64,000 nucleotides of DNA, taken from positions 255,921,533-255,985,532 of the forward strand of contig NC_081410.1 in the NCBI RefSeq assembly GCF_030272615.1. The letters run 5' to 3'. This document shows positions 11,885 through 23,939 of this stretch, piece by piece. Under the pieces are notes generated by a model. The model was not told the origin of the DNA, made no database searches, and was given only the letters and a program-made list of their open reading frames with translations. The position numbers and the translations under genes were made by a program. The DNA comes from Cryptomeria japonica. Lineage: Eukaryota; Streptophyta; Pinopsida; Cupressales; Cupressaceae. Every line of letters starts with the position of its first letter. Position 1 is the first letter of the stretch.

Positions 11885-14035
11885 ATCTTCTTCAGAGGAA
11901 GTGAGGTAATGAGGTGAAGTCAGGTGACCCACCATAGATTGAAACTGATCTACGTCTAAATCTTTAGGGACATTAGTAGTGAGCAAATATTTGTCCAGGA
12001 TCTCTCTATGAGTAGAAGAGATCTTAAGTAGTTCTAAAATGGAGATTTGAGCGTTAGTTCTTTTCAATTGTTCAACGATGCTATAACTAGGAGAGGATGA
12101 TGAAGCCAACTACTTAGATTTAGTTGTGATTGTATTTGTTTGTCTATTTAAAGAAGTTGGTATATTTGATATTGTTTAAGAAAAAGTTGAGGAACTAGCT
12201 CCTTAGAGAGTAACCTTCTTTTGATCACAGGTCATAGCACTGGTAGTTTGTGCTTGATTTTGTTTATCTTTGATTATGATCACATTGCAATATTCAAGTT
12301 GGGAAGATTCAATCATGTTGATCACATTGTCATTGTTAGTGTAGGTGTAATTGACTTTAGCACCTCCCTTGTATTTTGAGGAATCACCTTGTTCATAAGC
12401 AGGTAAGGGATCTTTAAAAGCCTTGTGATTAGCATTAGTCGTGTGATTTCCAACAACAATTTTTCCAGCATCGATGAGATCTTGAATTTCATGTCTCAGC
12501 TTCATGCAGTTGTTTCTAGTATGACCCTTGTTTCGATGGTATTCACAGTATTTGTTTTCTCTCCATCATTTGGGTTTAACTTCTGGATCATATGGTCTAG
12601 AATTGTCTAGCAATGTTATCAGATCATTTTCCAATAAAGTTTTAAAAGTTGATTCATATGATTCATCTAGAGGAGCAAAATCATGCTTAGGCTTTGAAAG
12701 CCAAGGTTTCTCTTTAAACCATTCTTTTGATTTTTTTGGAGGATTTTCTGCTGTGGTTTCAGCCGCTTTGAGTGCTTGTGTGTCACTAGGTAGGTTAAAT
12801 ATTGTGGATTTTTATTTTTCTTGAATAGTGGCTACCACTTCATGATTAACAACATTTCTGTTGTTATCTTTTCTGTATTTCCAGCATTTCTTATTTTCTT
12901 TAGAACTAGAACCTTGCGATGTTTCTTTCGAAAGTGATATATCTCCTTTCTTTATGAGCACATCTTCAACTCTAAGGGAACTATCTACCATTTTGTTAAA
13001 TGAAGGATACACTTACATTTGGATACTATATTTCAATTCAGGGATTAGGTTATTGATGAACATATCCATCTTCTCAGAATCTGGAATAGGTTGTGAATAT
13101 CTAAAGAACATATTTCTCCAATGTTGAAGAAAGGTGAGAAAAGGTTCTCCTATTTTCTGTTTAGTGTTGCAAAGCTCAATCATAGTGACTGGATGACGAA
13201 TGCTATAGGATTATTATTGTAGAAATAATTGGATTAATTCCTCAAAAAATTTGATTCCCATAGGTAGGCTTGAAAACCATTCCATAGCTTGTCCTCCTAA
13301 ACTTCTCGAGAAGAGGTGCATGAGGTATGTTTGTTCGTGCATGAATTCCATACATAAAGCACAAAATTCTCTGACATGGTCTTGAGGATCTGCATTCCCA
13401 TCATATTTGTTAAACTTGGGAATCTCCACTCTTGAAGGAAATGGAGGTATGTAGAGGTTTTTGTCAAATGGAAATGAGCAGATCATGTCCAGAGAATATT
13501 GCTTTGATGTTTTATCCTTGTTTTTCAGTTCTGTGATTTCTGTCTGTAATGCTTGTAATTGTTTATTTACCAGCACTAAAGGTGTCTCTTCCTCTTTAGT
13601 GATGAGGGTTTCAATTTCATAATTTATAGGGATTTTAGCGCCTTGCTTTGCTAGCTCTAGAAAATGTTCTTCCTTTTCTCTAGACATTGTGATCTTCATC
13701 ATTTTCCATAAATGTTTATCATTTAGACATTTATTTATAATAGTTTTTGTAGGTTCAGAGACTATAGATTTGTTTGATGAGGAATCACTATCAGTAGCAT
13801 GGTTGTTGAGGTTGTCATAAGTATCGCGTTTAGTAGCTTGTCTTTCTTGCCTTTCTTCGAACATGGTGGGAGATAGGAGCTGATCAAAGATTGGTAGATC
13901 AAAAACTGGTATTTGTGATGATGAAGGTTTATTTGGGATGAGTTCTTCTAAAAAGAATGGATTGTCATTTGATGAAAAGGATACTCCTTTACCTTTGTCA
14001 TCTTTCTTGCGAGAACTTCTGGTTTGAGTAGGCAT
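11885..14035 (-). pseudogene. gypsy A gag and start of protease region
   Basis: Minus-strand gag (capsid and nucleocapsid precursor) of a Tat-like Ty3/gypsy element. The start at 14035 gives a 273-codon open frame to 13214, with the capsid domain block IPKFNKYDGNADPQDHVREF, then MHLFSRSLGGQAMEWFSSLP. After stops, coding similarity continues (12812-13012; 12203-12505), including the nucleocapsid finger CEYHRNKGHTRNNC near 12520-12560. The last part (11885-12109) contains SIVEQLKRTNAQISILELLK and matches gypsy B at 44690-44900. The reading stops where copia 1 was inserted and picks up at 2869. Gypsy B has the same order of blocks, which supports the reconstruction. Confidence 0.85.
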
Positions 14036-16135
14036 TTACAACCGATGGGATCAAGAGCTAGATGTGATGTAGAAGTCAAGATCAAATTGAAACTAGTTGT
14101 TTGTTTAACATAGTGATTTGAGAGAAGTAACTAAGATCTGGTCTGGTTTTAGGAATGATCTATCCTATGTAAGATGTTATCTAAGTTAACTTAGGTTTGA
14201 TAAGATGTTGATTGAACTAGTTGGAAGATGATCGACAAAATTGTGCAACGCGACGGCAAGGGTACACTATTAAGATTGTTTATGCTTAGAATTATGATAA
14301 CCAATTTTATGCTTGTTGTAAACTGATTTGGGCAATTTTGACTATTTTGACTAACAAGATCAGGAATTCATACGACGGAGTTTTCAGACCTAGATGATAG
14401 TTTAACTGTTTACAGATGATAAAAATAGTTTTTCGTACGAGTTGCTGCCTGATTTCATATGACAGTTGGGCAAACTCCATATGATAATCTATAGACTGTG
14501 ATGTATATTCATACAGCGGACTGTTAGAGACCAAACAATAGTTTTTTAGATTCGTACGAGAGGTTTTACAGAGCCAGATGACAAACTATTAAGATCAATG
14601 AAGAATCGTACGATAATAGGTAGGTAGTAGGACAAAAATCTAGCAGACTCGTACGTTAGAGGACTAGACAGAAATGAAATTCTGACAGGCAGAGTTTTTG
14701 AATGACTGACAAAGACCAGCTTTTTTGGATACAGACTGATGTTTCAATGACTGACAGAGACCAGTTTTTTTTTTTTTTATATGGATTGAGTTTATCACTG
14801 ATTTGTTGATTTGTTTGATTTCTTTTCTCCATTTTTAGTATTTCAGTTTTACTTTTAGTTTCAGGGATGAAAACATAGAAAACATGCAAGATATATATAA
14901 TGACTTCAATCACAACACTCTAACCCTATAGAAGTTGGCTTAAAGAGGAAAACATTTCCTTGCTGACTTAGGTACACACCCAATAGCTAATCAGAATACG
15001 ATCATTGAGTCTCAGGCAATGGATTCTCAACATCGTATTAGTTGACTCCAAATGCTAATGGGGACACGATATGGCAAGTGTCTTGGGAGAGTTACTATCT
15101 CTCTTACACAAAGATTATCCCCCTTTCGGAGGTGAATCGGGTAGCTTCTATCTTATAGTCTTAGTCAAGAATTTTGTTAGAAATTACCCCTTGAAGTCAC
15201 GCAAGCATGATTGAGGCCTATGGCCCAACAAGGTACTGAAACAAGTTGTAGTCATGTAAACATGACTAGGACCGTGAGGCCCTACAAAATGCTCGATATG
15301 AGAGATCTCAAAGAGAAAACTTAAATAATCTCATCCTCTGATACTTTAATCACCAAAGGCCTATTTATTATAGTGAGTTGGAATTATCAGATCCAACTGT
15401 ACTCACTTGAGTAGTTGTCGCAGGGTGATTACTTTTTCCCACTGTGACAGGCCCACTAAAGGTATACAAATCTCAAAATTTAGAAAAAACTTCGAGGGTC
15501 TAGATTTTTTATTGTTTGTAAAAGACGAGCATACTCTCCTACCTCTCTGATTTTTCTAAAAACACAAAAGACAGATTTGTTCTTTAACTAGATAGCAATG
15601 TAAGTGCCTAAAAATTGAACTTTAAAGAATACACGAAGTTTGGTCAATTTTATTTAGACAACCTACAAAACCAATGGATCAGTAGTCATTTTGTTTTCGA
15701 TTCTTTGACAGATGTATGTTTGATTGATAAACTCTCTGACAAGCGTTCTGCAAGAAAATTAGTTAGGCTGTAAAATTCTCAAGCAAACAGAAGATAGACC
15801 AGGGTTAGCATCAACGTTAGAAAAATCTAAATTCAATCTACGAAAAGCCCTGAAAAGTATACTGTTTTTGAAATGATAAAATAGAAATTCGTACGATAGA
15901 TTATACCTTTTCGCATGAGTATTTTCACAGGCCCGAATGATAAAACACAAAGTTAAATAATCAAAGTAGAAACTTGTACGAGCTCCTTTTCTAATTCACA
16001 TGATAAAACACAGGTCTTGACAGAATGTCATACAATGAAGGAAGTAGACTCATACGATATTTAGCAAAGACTGTACCAACGAGACCTAAAAGATAAAAAA
16101 GAGTGATTTTGAGGCCCGAAGGATTGACTTCCTCA
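14036..16135 (-). other. gypsy A 5' leader with two clusters of a TCGTACGA-like motif
   Basis: Long noncoding leader between primer site and gag. No convincing frame is present. Variants of TCGTACGA recur at irregular spacing in two groups, about 14365-14660 and 15885-16060, for example at 14431, 14551, 14606, 14649, 15888 and 15972. Several copies look like decayed forms with TACGA changed to TATGA or CATGA. The leader of gypsy B has the same two-cluster layout with a different motif. Confidence 0.6.
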
Positions 16136-16152
16136 CCCCACGGTGGGTGCCA
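16136..16152 (-). other. gypsy A primer binding site
   Basis: On the minus strand TGGCACCCACCGTGGGG follows the LTR end after a short T run. Gypsy B has the related TGGCACGCCCGGTGGGA at the same place, which supports this as the tRNA primer site. The tRNA is not identified. Confidence 0.65.
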
Positions 16153-16156
16153 AAAA

Positions 16157-17142
16157 TGTGTGTGTGAAAAGTGGACATGTATCTGTATCGGGAATACACA
16201 ACACTTCAATTAAGTCATTAGATGCATGGTTAGTAAATCAATAATCAATTATGAACAATAAACCATTACAAGGCGACCTATTGCCTTCTAGTAGATGCAA
16301 TACCAGTGACTAGATGACATCTAAACGAAGGATTTTTAATGTATATGAGCATGAATTTGAGCTAAATGAATGCAATATTTAAGCTAGATATGCAAGATTA
16401 ATCTAACATGATTTAAGCAATATTAAGCTAGATAGTTTAATAAGGATGCAATAACTAATATGTAATATCTCAATGTAAAATCTAGAGCAAAAATAGCATA
16501 ATAACAATATATTCTCCAGGATCCTTGATTAGGAGATGAGAGCTTGAATTTATAGAAAATTTAGAGAGAAACCAATGACTGAGATCAAATGATGATGAGC
16601 AGTCAAGATTTTCCAAGAGGAAGCACAATCTAGGTGAATTGATGTGATTGGCTGCTTTTCTCAATTTTAAAGGAAATTGAACTAAAATTAAGATAAAACC
16701 AGAAAAAAAAAGTGATTTATTCTCTATTTCATTCAATTTTGATATTTTAATATTTTAATTGCTTTCTTTGAGATTATTCTTCAATTTTTACTTTGATTTT
16801 CAAAATTAACTCCATTTGATTTATTTTCTCAAATTTTTAATTATTTTTTGTCAATTAATTCCTTTTTTGATGATTTAATGGCAAATTGATTTATTTAATT
16901 AAATATGCTAGGATATTCAATAAAACAAATAGGATAATTGTTAAAAATGATTTGCTTGGAATGATCAATTAATTAAATAAATATTTAATTAATATTGGTT
17001 GATTTATTTGCCATGTGACATTGGTGATTTAAGAAATTAATTGTGTGCTCAAGATTAAATTAATTGTCTTTGGTTAGGACCTTGGTGATGAAATTGAGAT
17101 TACGGGGGCCTATTGTTTAGATGACCATTTTAGAGTATTACA
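16157..17142 (-). repeat. gypsy A 5' LTR
   Basis: A 986-bp segment that on the minus strand starts TGTAATACTCTAAAATGGTC and ends ACACACA next to the primer site. Its start resembles TGTAGACACC(T/C)AAAA seen in the other gypsy LTRs of this window. The sister LTR lies beyond the left edge, so the ends rest on TG...CA, position and family resemblance. Bases CATAT (17143-17147) would be the target duplication. Confidence 0.7.
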
Positions 17143-17264
17143 CATATGACCTCTTATGTATCATTATGGGTCATATGATGTCCTAAGGAGTCATATGGTG
17201 TCCTATGACCCCTTAGGACACATGCATGGATCCCTAGGATACCATATGACCCCTAAGAATACCA

Positions 17265-17456
17265 TATGACCCTAGAGAGGGAGAGAGGGGGAGGAGAGGG
17301 ATGGAATGGGAGAGAGATACACCTAAGAGAGGAGAGCGAAATAGATAGATAAATATTGAGAGGGAGAGACAAGATAAATGAGAGAAAGAGAGATGGAGAG
17401 AGAGAGGGAAATAGGAGAGATAGAGATAGAGAGCAACACAAAGAAGGGGACTCAAA

Positions 17457-17504
<48 letters not shown>

Positions 17505-18007
17505 CTTAAGAGAATGAGAGAGAGAGATATGGAGTGGGGGAGATATAGAGAGATCTAAGAGGTGGATAGAGAAATTGGGAGAGAAAGAGAGACCTAAGAG
17601 GTGGAGGGAGGGGAGGAGAGAGAGGGTGACAGATAAAGAGAGTCTAAGTGAGAGGGAAGAAGGGATGGAATGAGAGTACAAGAGACTAGAGAGAGAGAGG
17701 TGCGAAGAGAGGGAGAGAGGGAGAGAGTGAGAAAGAGAGGTAATGAGAAAGGGAGAGAGGGAGGGGAGGAGAGAGGGAGAGAATGAGAGAGAAATACACC
17801 TGAGAGAAGGGGAGAGTGAGATAGAGAGATAGAGGATGAGAGGAAGATACTTTAAAGATAAAAAATGGGGGAGAGAGGGAGAGAGAGATATAAAGAGACT
17901 TAAGTGAAAAATAGAGACTTGATTCTCCCCCCTTCTCTCTTCCTCCATACCCCTTCTTATCTCCCTCCTTCCCTCCCTCCCTCCACCCCTTCTCTCTCTC
18001 CCTCCCC

Positions 18008-18041
<34 letters not shown>

Positions 18042-18084
18042 TCCTCCATACCCCTTCTTCTCTCCCTCCCTCCCTCTCCCCTCC

Positions 18085-18148
<64 letters not shown>

Positions 18149-18162
18149 TCCTCCATACCCCT

Positions 18163-18211
<49 letters not shown>

Positions 18212-18262
18212 CCCTCTCCCTCTCTCTCCCTCCCTCCCTACCTCTCTCCCTCCCTCCCTTTT
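17265..18262. repeat. 1-kb GA-rich then CT-rich microsatellite tract
   Basis: About 17265-17905 is almost pure purine on the plus strand, made of GA, GGGA and GAGAGG runs including uninterrupted (GA)n at 17462-17501. About 17925-18262 is almost pure pyrimidine with (CT)n runs of up to about 65 bp (18090-18145). The two arms are roughly complementary and separated by about 20 bp. Long open frames here are artefacts of repeat composition. A short CATATGACCCC-like motif is repeated several times just before it (17145-17275). Confidence 0.95.
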
Positions 18263-18295
18263 CCTTCACATTTTCTTTACTACAAATAGCACATA

Positions 18296-18560
18296 TGGGG
18301 TATTGAGCCTATTAGTTCACTACCCTGCCATAACATTTTTAAGGTGTCGGAGCATGCATGCACTACTTATTACTTGTAAGCATGTACAGGGTACTGGTCC
18401 TATTAGTTCTCTGCCCTTCCATAACATTTTTAAGGCATAGGAGTGTGTACATGCTACTTATTAGTATAGGGTGGCAAAAAAATACCATTAGTCTTGCCAA
18501 CATTTTATGGACTAACAGCGCACACATGATTATTAATATAGTGTGTACGGGGTACTTAGA
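18296..18560 (+). repeat. left subterminal repeats, about 91 bp x 3
   Basis: Three diverged units begin near 18300, 18391 and 18482. Each has a CTATTAGT-like start, then a CCATAACATTTTTAAGG-like block, then a GCATGCACTACTTATTA-like block. The last block matches, inverted, the short repeats at 27130-27240. Confidence 0.6.
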
Positions 18561-18661
18561 AATAGTTTTATTTTCCCAAGAGCCTCAAAAGAAGTTTTTG
18601 AGGGCGTTGAAGGCCCCACTACAACTGTGTCTGCACTTCTATCACTATTTTATACATAGAA

Positions 18662-18846
18662 GTAAGTGAATTTCTTGTTTTGCATGATTTCAAATGATTG
18701 AATTGTTATTCTTATTAGTTTTGTCAATATTATTGTGATTGTTTAATAGTTTTGATTCAAAAAAATAATGATAAGATGCATATTTATGGTTATTTGTTTG
18801 TTTATGAACTTTTGTTTACATATATATGTAATATGATTCTATTTAG
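18662..18846 (+). other. probable 5'-UTR intron of the transposase gene
   Basis: A strong donor (AGAA then GTAAGTG) at 18662 and a pyrimidine/T-rich acceptor ending TATTTAG at 18846 lie just ahead of the first in-frame ATG at 18864. The inference is from splice consensus only. Confidence 0.45.
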
Positions 18847-18863
18847 GACAACCGATATCAAAC

Positions 18864-21782
18864 ATGGGAAAGAACAAGTGAGGAACGATGGAACAATGAG
18901 AGGCTGAAAAGAAAAGACAAAGGCACCGTATGAAGTAGTTACGTGACATAAGAAAAATGGGAGAAGAAGGTATGTCATCCTCAACATCTCAATTAGATTT
19001 ACCAAATGAACATAATGCACCTAATGCAATTGAAGAAGAGACATTTGATTTACCATATGAACCTAATGCAATTGAAGAAGATACCACATTGAATAATCAA
19101 TTAAATGATGAACATACACCTTCTTTATTTGATGAATTGAATGTACATAATGTACCGATACTAACACCTCCTAGAATCATTCATAGGAAACCAAAGTATC
19201 TAATTAACATTGATGAGAATATATTGAATCCAATGCTTGATAAAATGAATGAATGAACTTGTAGGAGAATGGTTAAAATAATATGGCAAAACTATTTTGA
19301 AAACTTAAATCAAACCGCAAGATGTCAATTAATTGTTCAAATGATTAAAAATTTGAATTTTAGAGAGAATGAAAATTCTAGGCCTAAGATCATCTGAAAG
19401 TAACAATGAAAGAACTATTGTGAGAAATTTATTTGATGCATATCAAGCTATTGGTTCAAATTCACGTACTAAAGATTCTAATACTACTCGACGTGTCATT
19501 ACATCAACCATAATGAGCAAGAAAATAAAAAAAGATTGTTTGATAAGAAAAACAAGTAAGTCATTAAACGTTAGTAGAACAACATTAAGTAAAGCATTAC
19601 AGAGGTGATAAAAAATAGAGGAACCTAACAATAATTCTCTTTGGGCATTCTCGAGTACACTACCATGCAAAGACAAGGTTGTTGCTGATGCACTAAGACC
19701 ATTAATTGAAAAAATTTGGGGCGACAACACAAGAGTTTCACCCAACCAAAGAGATGATGTTAGAAGGTGAATCAGGTCTACAAATCATGAGCCACATGCC
19801 AAACACTATTTGGATATGACTCAAACTAAATTTTATGAAAGATTCCTTCAAAATTTTCCTCAAATAAGAATTTCTCAAAGAATTTTTGAAATGGCAAAAC
19901 CTTTTTATATTAAGATTAATCATGTACGCACCACATGTTGTTGTAGGATGCATATTGAATTTTCCATGCACTATGATATTTTTTGTCATATTTGCTCTAC
20001 TTTGCACACTAACGATGTTTTGCAAGAATGCAATATACAAGCACCTCCTAAGTCGGTAAGAGAATTTATTTCAAGTGTGTTATTTAATAGACATGATGGT
20101 TGCATTTATTATAAAATGCCTTGTTTGGAAGGCTTTTGTGCTATATGTGGTGGTTTACAACATTTACCAAGATGTGTACAATTGGAGAGCACACATGAAA
20201 TTGGTAGGAAACTAGTTTCTTTTGGAAAATACAAGACAGTCACATATGGAGTTAAGGATGGAAAATATTTGAAGAGATGTGAGCTAGTGAAAAATGATAT
20301 ATGTGTAGCTAAATTTATGAAAATGTTTCAGGAGAAACTAGTTTATGAGTACATAATGCATACACATAGAGCTTGATGGTTAGATGAGCAATTCAAGCTA
20401 TGTAAGGACACATTTCCTCTTGGCATCATTGTCTCTATCATTGATTTTGCTGAAAATTATACACTACAATGTCAAAATGAAGTGCAATCTATGTATTATC
20501 ATTCTACACAAGTTTCTAATTTTGTACACATAGCATTCATGCATGTAGATGATAGCATAGAGGAGGATAGAAAGGTTGTAAGAGAGTATCACTTCTACAT
20601 AAGTGATGATCATACTCATTCATTGGAGTTTGTACAAGGATTCCTTAAAGTTTTCTATGATAGTTTAAGGGAAAGGAACATACGATACAACCAACACTTA
20701 ATATGGTCAGATGATTGCACCGCACAATTCAAGAATGCAAGGATGTTTTATTGGTTGACAAGGATGCATATGACAAGAAGAGTACAATATTTTTGGAATT
20801 TCACTGAGGCTGGACATGGTAAGGGAGAGCACGATGGTGCAGGAGCATGTGTAAAAAGAGCCCTAGCTAGAGAAGAATTGAAGTACGAAGGTGGTGTTGA
20901 GTTGATAGATGCAAAAACAATTGTGTGATGGTGTAAGTTTATGATGGGTCCAGGTAATCCAAGTACGTCAATGGTTCATAGATATTTTTGGTTGATTACT
21001 AAATCTAACATTGAAAACTATCTAGATTGTTGTACAATTGCAGGATCGAGTGACATGTACTCATTTATGAGTTCAAATTCAAGTTCACTATTAATTTATA
21101 CGAGATAGATGGTATATTTTTTCTCTTCATGTATATATTGTTTGTGTGAAGAATGTGAATCACAAGAGTGGGTTGACAAATGGTCTTGTAGACTGTTGGT
21201 TCCCATTGATACATATCAAATTCCCAAAGCACTATAATTGAGCCAGATGGAGACATCAGTAGATTTTGACCATGTATCCGACCTAGTGAATTCAAGTTAT
21301 TTTTTTAGTTAATTTTTTTGCAAGTATTCTTTTTGGTTCATTTTTTTTTACATCATACTTTATTTTGGGTATTAATTAACAGTTTATAAAATACAGGTTA
21401 TGTGTATGCAGTTGTTGCAGAAGAGAACAATGAAGAAGGAATGGATTACTATTTGAGTCATTGTGTTGAGCCAAAAAGAAAATTGACAACCACAATCATT
21501 GACGGAGAGGGTATTGAGTACCCAATAGGGTTTGTTGTCATGACAGGAACACGTCTTAGGAGATACCCTATCAAGAATTCTGATGTTTGGTTGTTCGAGG
21601 ACTTTGAAACACACAAACATATTCTTCGTTTCTCTAACCTTGTTGTTGCAACAAATATCCATTTGATGACGTATCGTGGTAGAACTCATAACAAGATTTT
21701 ATGGAAAGTTCATGAATTTGACCACGAGGCAATACTTGACACAATACGGGTTAGAGATGATCCTGAAGGCTCACTTTATTGA
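18864..21782 (+). pseudogene. transposase-like gene with DFAENY and HGKG-DG motifs, decayed
   Basis: ATG at 18864 opens a basic N-terminus (KKRQRHRMK). Then come an acidic region, a helix-turn-helix-like block (TSKSLNVSRTTLSKAL, near 19560), a cysteine-rich segment (TTCCCRMH, FCHICSTLH, GFCAICGG; 19930-20150), SIIDFAENYTLQ (20440), LIWSDDCTAQFKNARMFYWL (20699) and WNFTEAGHGKGEHDGAGACV (20797). The aspartates fit an RNase H-fold transposase; I recall the DFAENY / SDG-QFKN / HGKG-DG order from uncharacterised animal proteins, and know no named plant superfamily for it. A 101-bp intron (21296-21396, GT...TACAG) joins in frame to a C-terminal exon ending at 21782. The gene is broken by a frame change near 19375 and stops at 18879, 18897, 18936, 19254, 19606, 20374, 20926, 21106 and 21238. 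Most are TGA at likely former CGA (Arg). Confidence 0.7.
21296..21396 (+). other. intron in the transposase gene
   Basis: GTTATTTTT at the donor and AAAATACAG at the acceptor. Removing these 101 bases joins VSDLVNSS directly to YVYAVVAEENN without a frame change. The interval itself contains stops and is T-rich. Confidence 0.65.
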
Positions 21783-21849
21783 TTCTATGGTTTAGAGTAG
21801 AATGATTTTGAGAATTTTGTATATATCATCGACAAATTGTTCTATATTC

Positions 21850-22100
21850 ATTTTTTGTATATATAAATGCCCATGAGCTGATTTTTACATGTTTAGAGGC
21901 ATAATTTTGTATATTTAAATGGCAATGAGCTGATTTGTACATATGTAGATGCCAAATTTTGTATATTAAAATGGTGATGAGATGAATTGCACATATTGTA
22001 ATGCCAAATTTTGTATAAAATCCCATGAGATGATTTTTAAGACATTGTTTTGTATATTCAAATAGCCAGGAGCTGATCTGACCATATTTAAAGGCAAATT
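21850..22100. repeat. 52-bp tandem repeat, about five units
   Basis: TTTTGTATAT recurs at 21856, 21908, 21960, 22012 and 22051. It is followed each time by an AAATG-CATGAGCTGATTT-like segment, starting about 70 bp after the transposase stop. The spacing is 52, 52, 52 and 39. Confidence 0.8.
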
Positions 22101-22330
22101 TTTTAATAATATGTGACAATATTTTGTGACTATTTTTTGTGTCGATGTTTTGTGACTATGTTTTGAGTTTATGTGATGTGATAAGGTCAATCATGAGCAT
22201 TCTTGATTCTTGTATAATCATGGAGAATTATTGGAGTCATTATCAGGTCACAAGGGTCATAGATTGATTCTAGATACAATTTGAGCAAAATTGTCATTAT
22301 TGTCAAAAAATTATCAAAAAAGTTGTCAAG
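22101..22330. other. unassigned spacer between tandem repeats
   Basis: AT-rich sequence with three short TTTTGTGACTAT/TTTTGTGTCGAT-like phrases near 22120-22160. No gene was seen. Confidence 0.5.
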
Positions 22331-22334
22331 CAAC

Positions 22335-23893
22335 TTGTACGTCGCATCGGTATGGTATGACTCTCGATGTTCTAGCACTTTAAGATGTACAAGGGGAGCA
22401 TGCCTAGTAAAAACCTTCCCACCTGGATGCGCTCATGACGTCGGTTTGTGCACACGACGAACCAACTCAATTCTAGTCTATCTTGCAACTTTGCATTGCA
22501 TGCAACTGACGGTTTTTACAGCAAACAAAAAATGCTACCAATTGAAAATGGCTCTGATTCTTAAAAAAATTAGATATTCCATTGTAGAGGAGCCTCACGT
22601 GACCCCACAAATTCAAACGGATCGATCATATGTGTCTTGGATTGGAAAAAATAGTCCATCAAAGTTTGATTATTTTTTGGACTCGGGGCACTTGAGAGAT
22701 CATGCCGGTAGAGTATGACTCTTGATGTTTCAGCACTTTGGGATGCATGAGAGGAGCATTCCTAGTGTAAACCTGCCCACTCGGATGCACTTGTGATGTC
22801 AGTTTTTGCACATGATGAAACGAATCAATTATAGCCTATCCTGCAACTTTGCATTGCATGCAATGGACGGTTTTTGCAGCAAGCATAAAAATGCTACCAA
22901 TTGAAAATGGTTCTAAGTCATCAAAAACTGAGATAGGCCATCATAGAGGAGCCTCATGCAAACCCATAGGTTCAAATAGATCGATCATATGTGTCCTGGA
23001 TTGGAATAAATAGTTCTTCAAAGTTTGACATTTTTTTGGACTTAGGGCACTTGAGAGATGGCGTCGGTAGGGTATGACTCTCGATGTTCCAATGCTTTCA
23101 GATGCATAAGAGGAGCATGCCTAGCATAAACCTTCCCACCCAGATGCTCTCATGATGTCGTTTTGTGCACATGACGAACCGAATCAATTCTAGCCTATCC
23201 TGCAACTTTGCATTGCAAGCAACTGATGGTTTTTGCAGCACGCAAAAAAATACTACCAATTAAAAATGGCTCCAAGTTGTAAAAAAATGAGATAGGCCAT
23301 TGTAGAGGAGCCTCACATGACCCCATAGGTTTAAACGGATCGATCATATGTGTCCTAGATTGGAAGAAACAGTTTGTCAAAGTTTGATAATTTTTTGGAC
23401 TCAGGGCACTTGAGAGATCGCATTGGTAGGGTATGACTATCGACGTTCCAACGCTTTGGAATGCATGAGAGGAGAATGCCTAGCATAAACATGCCCACCC
23501 AAATGCGCTCATGATGTTGGTTTGTGCACATGATGAACCGAATCAATTCTAGCATATCCTGCAACTTTGCATTGCATGCAACTGACAATTTTTGCAGCAG
23601 GTGAAAAAATGCTACCAATTGAAAATGGCTCCGAGTCGTCAAAAATTGAGATAGGTCATTATAGAGGAGCCTTTCAAGACCTCATAGGTTCAAATAGATT
23701 GATCATATGTGTCTTGGATTAGAAGAAATACTCCATCAAAGTTTGACAATTTTTTGGACTCAGGGCACTTGAGAGATCGCGTCGGTAGGGTATGACTCTC
23801 GACATTCTGGTACTTTGGGATGCACGAGAGGAGAATGCCTAGCATAAACCTACCAACTTGGATGCACTCATGATGTCGGTGTGTGCACACAAA
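22335..23893. repeat. 359-bp tandem satellite, 4.3 copies
   Basis: The phrase GGTATGACTCTCGATGTT recurs with the TATGA at 22356, 22714, 23073, 23432 and 23791, a spacing of 358, 359, 359 and 359. Each unit also holds GCAACTTTGCATTGCATGCA and GATCGATCATATGTGTC at fixed places. Copies differ by scattered substitutions (many at CpG). The fifth copy stops after about 100 bp at a GTGTGCACAC. Short frames inside (for example 22281-22718) are by-products of the repeat. Confidence 0.95.
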
Positions 23894-23939
23894 AACCAAA
23901 ATTTGACCATTGCGAGCGTGAGGGTGCTCTCGCACCACA

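Noticed and set aside
17253-18440. Long frames on both strands (338 and 178 codons) over the GA/CT tract
   Set aside because: Composition of only Arg/Glu/Gly or Ser/Leu/Pro comes from the microsatellite; any such tract is open in several frames.
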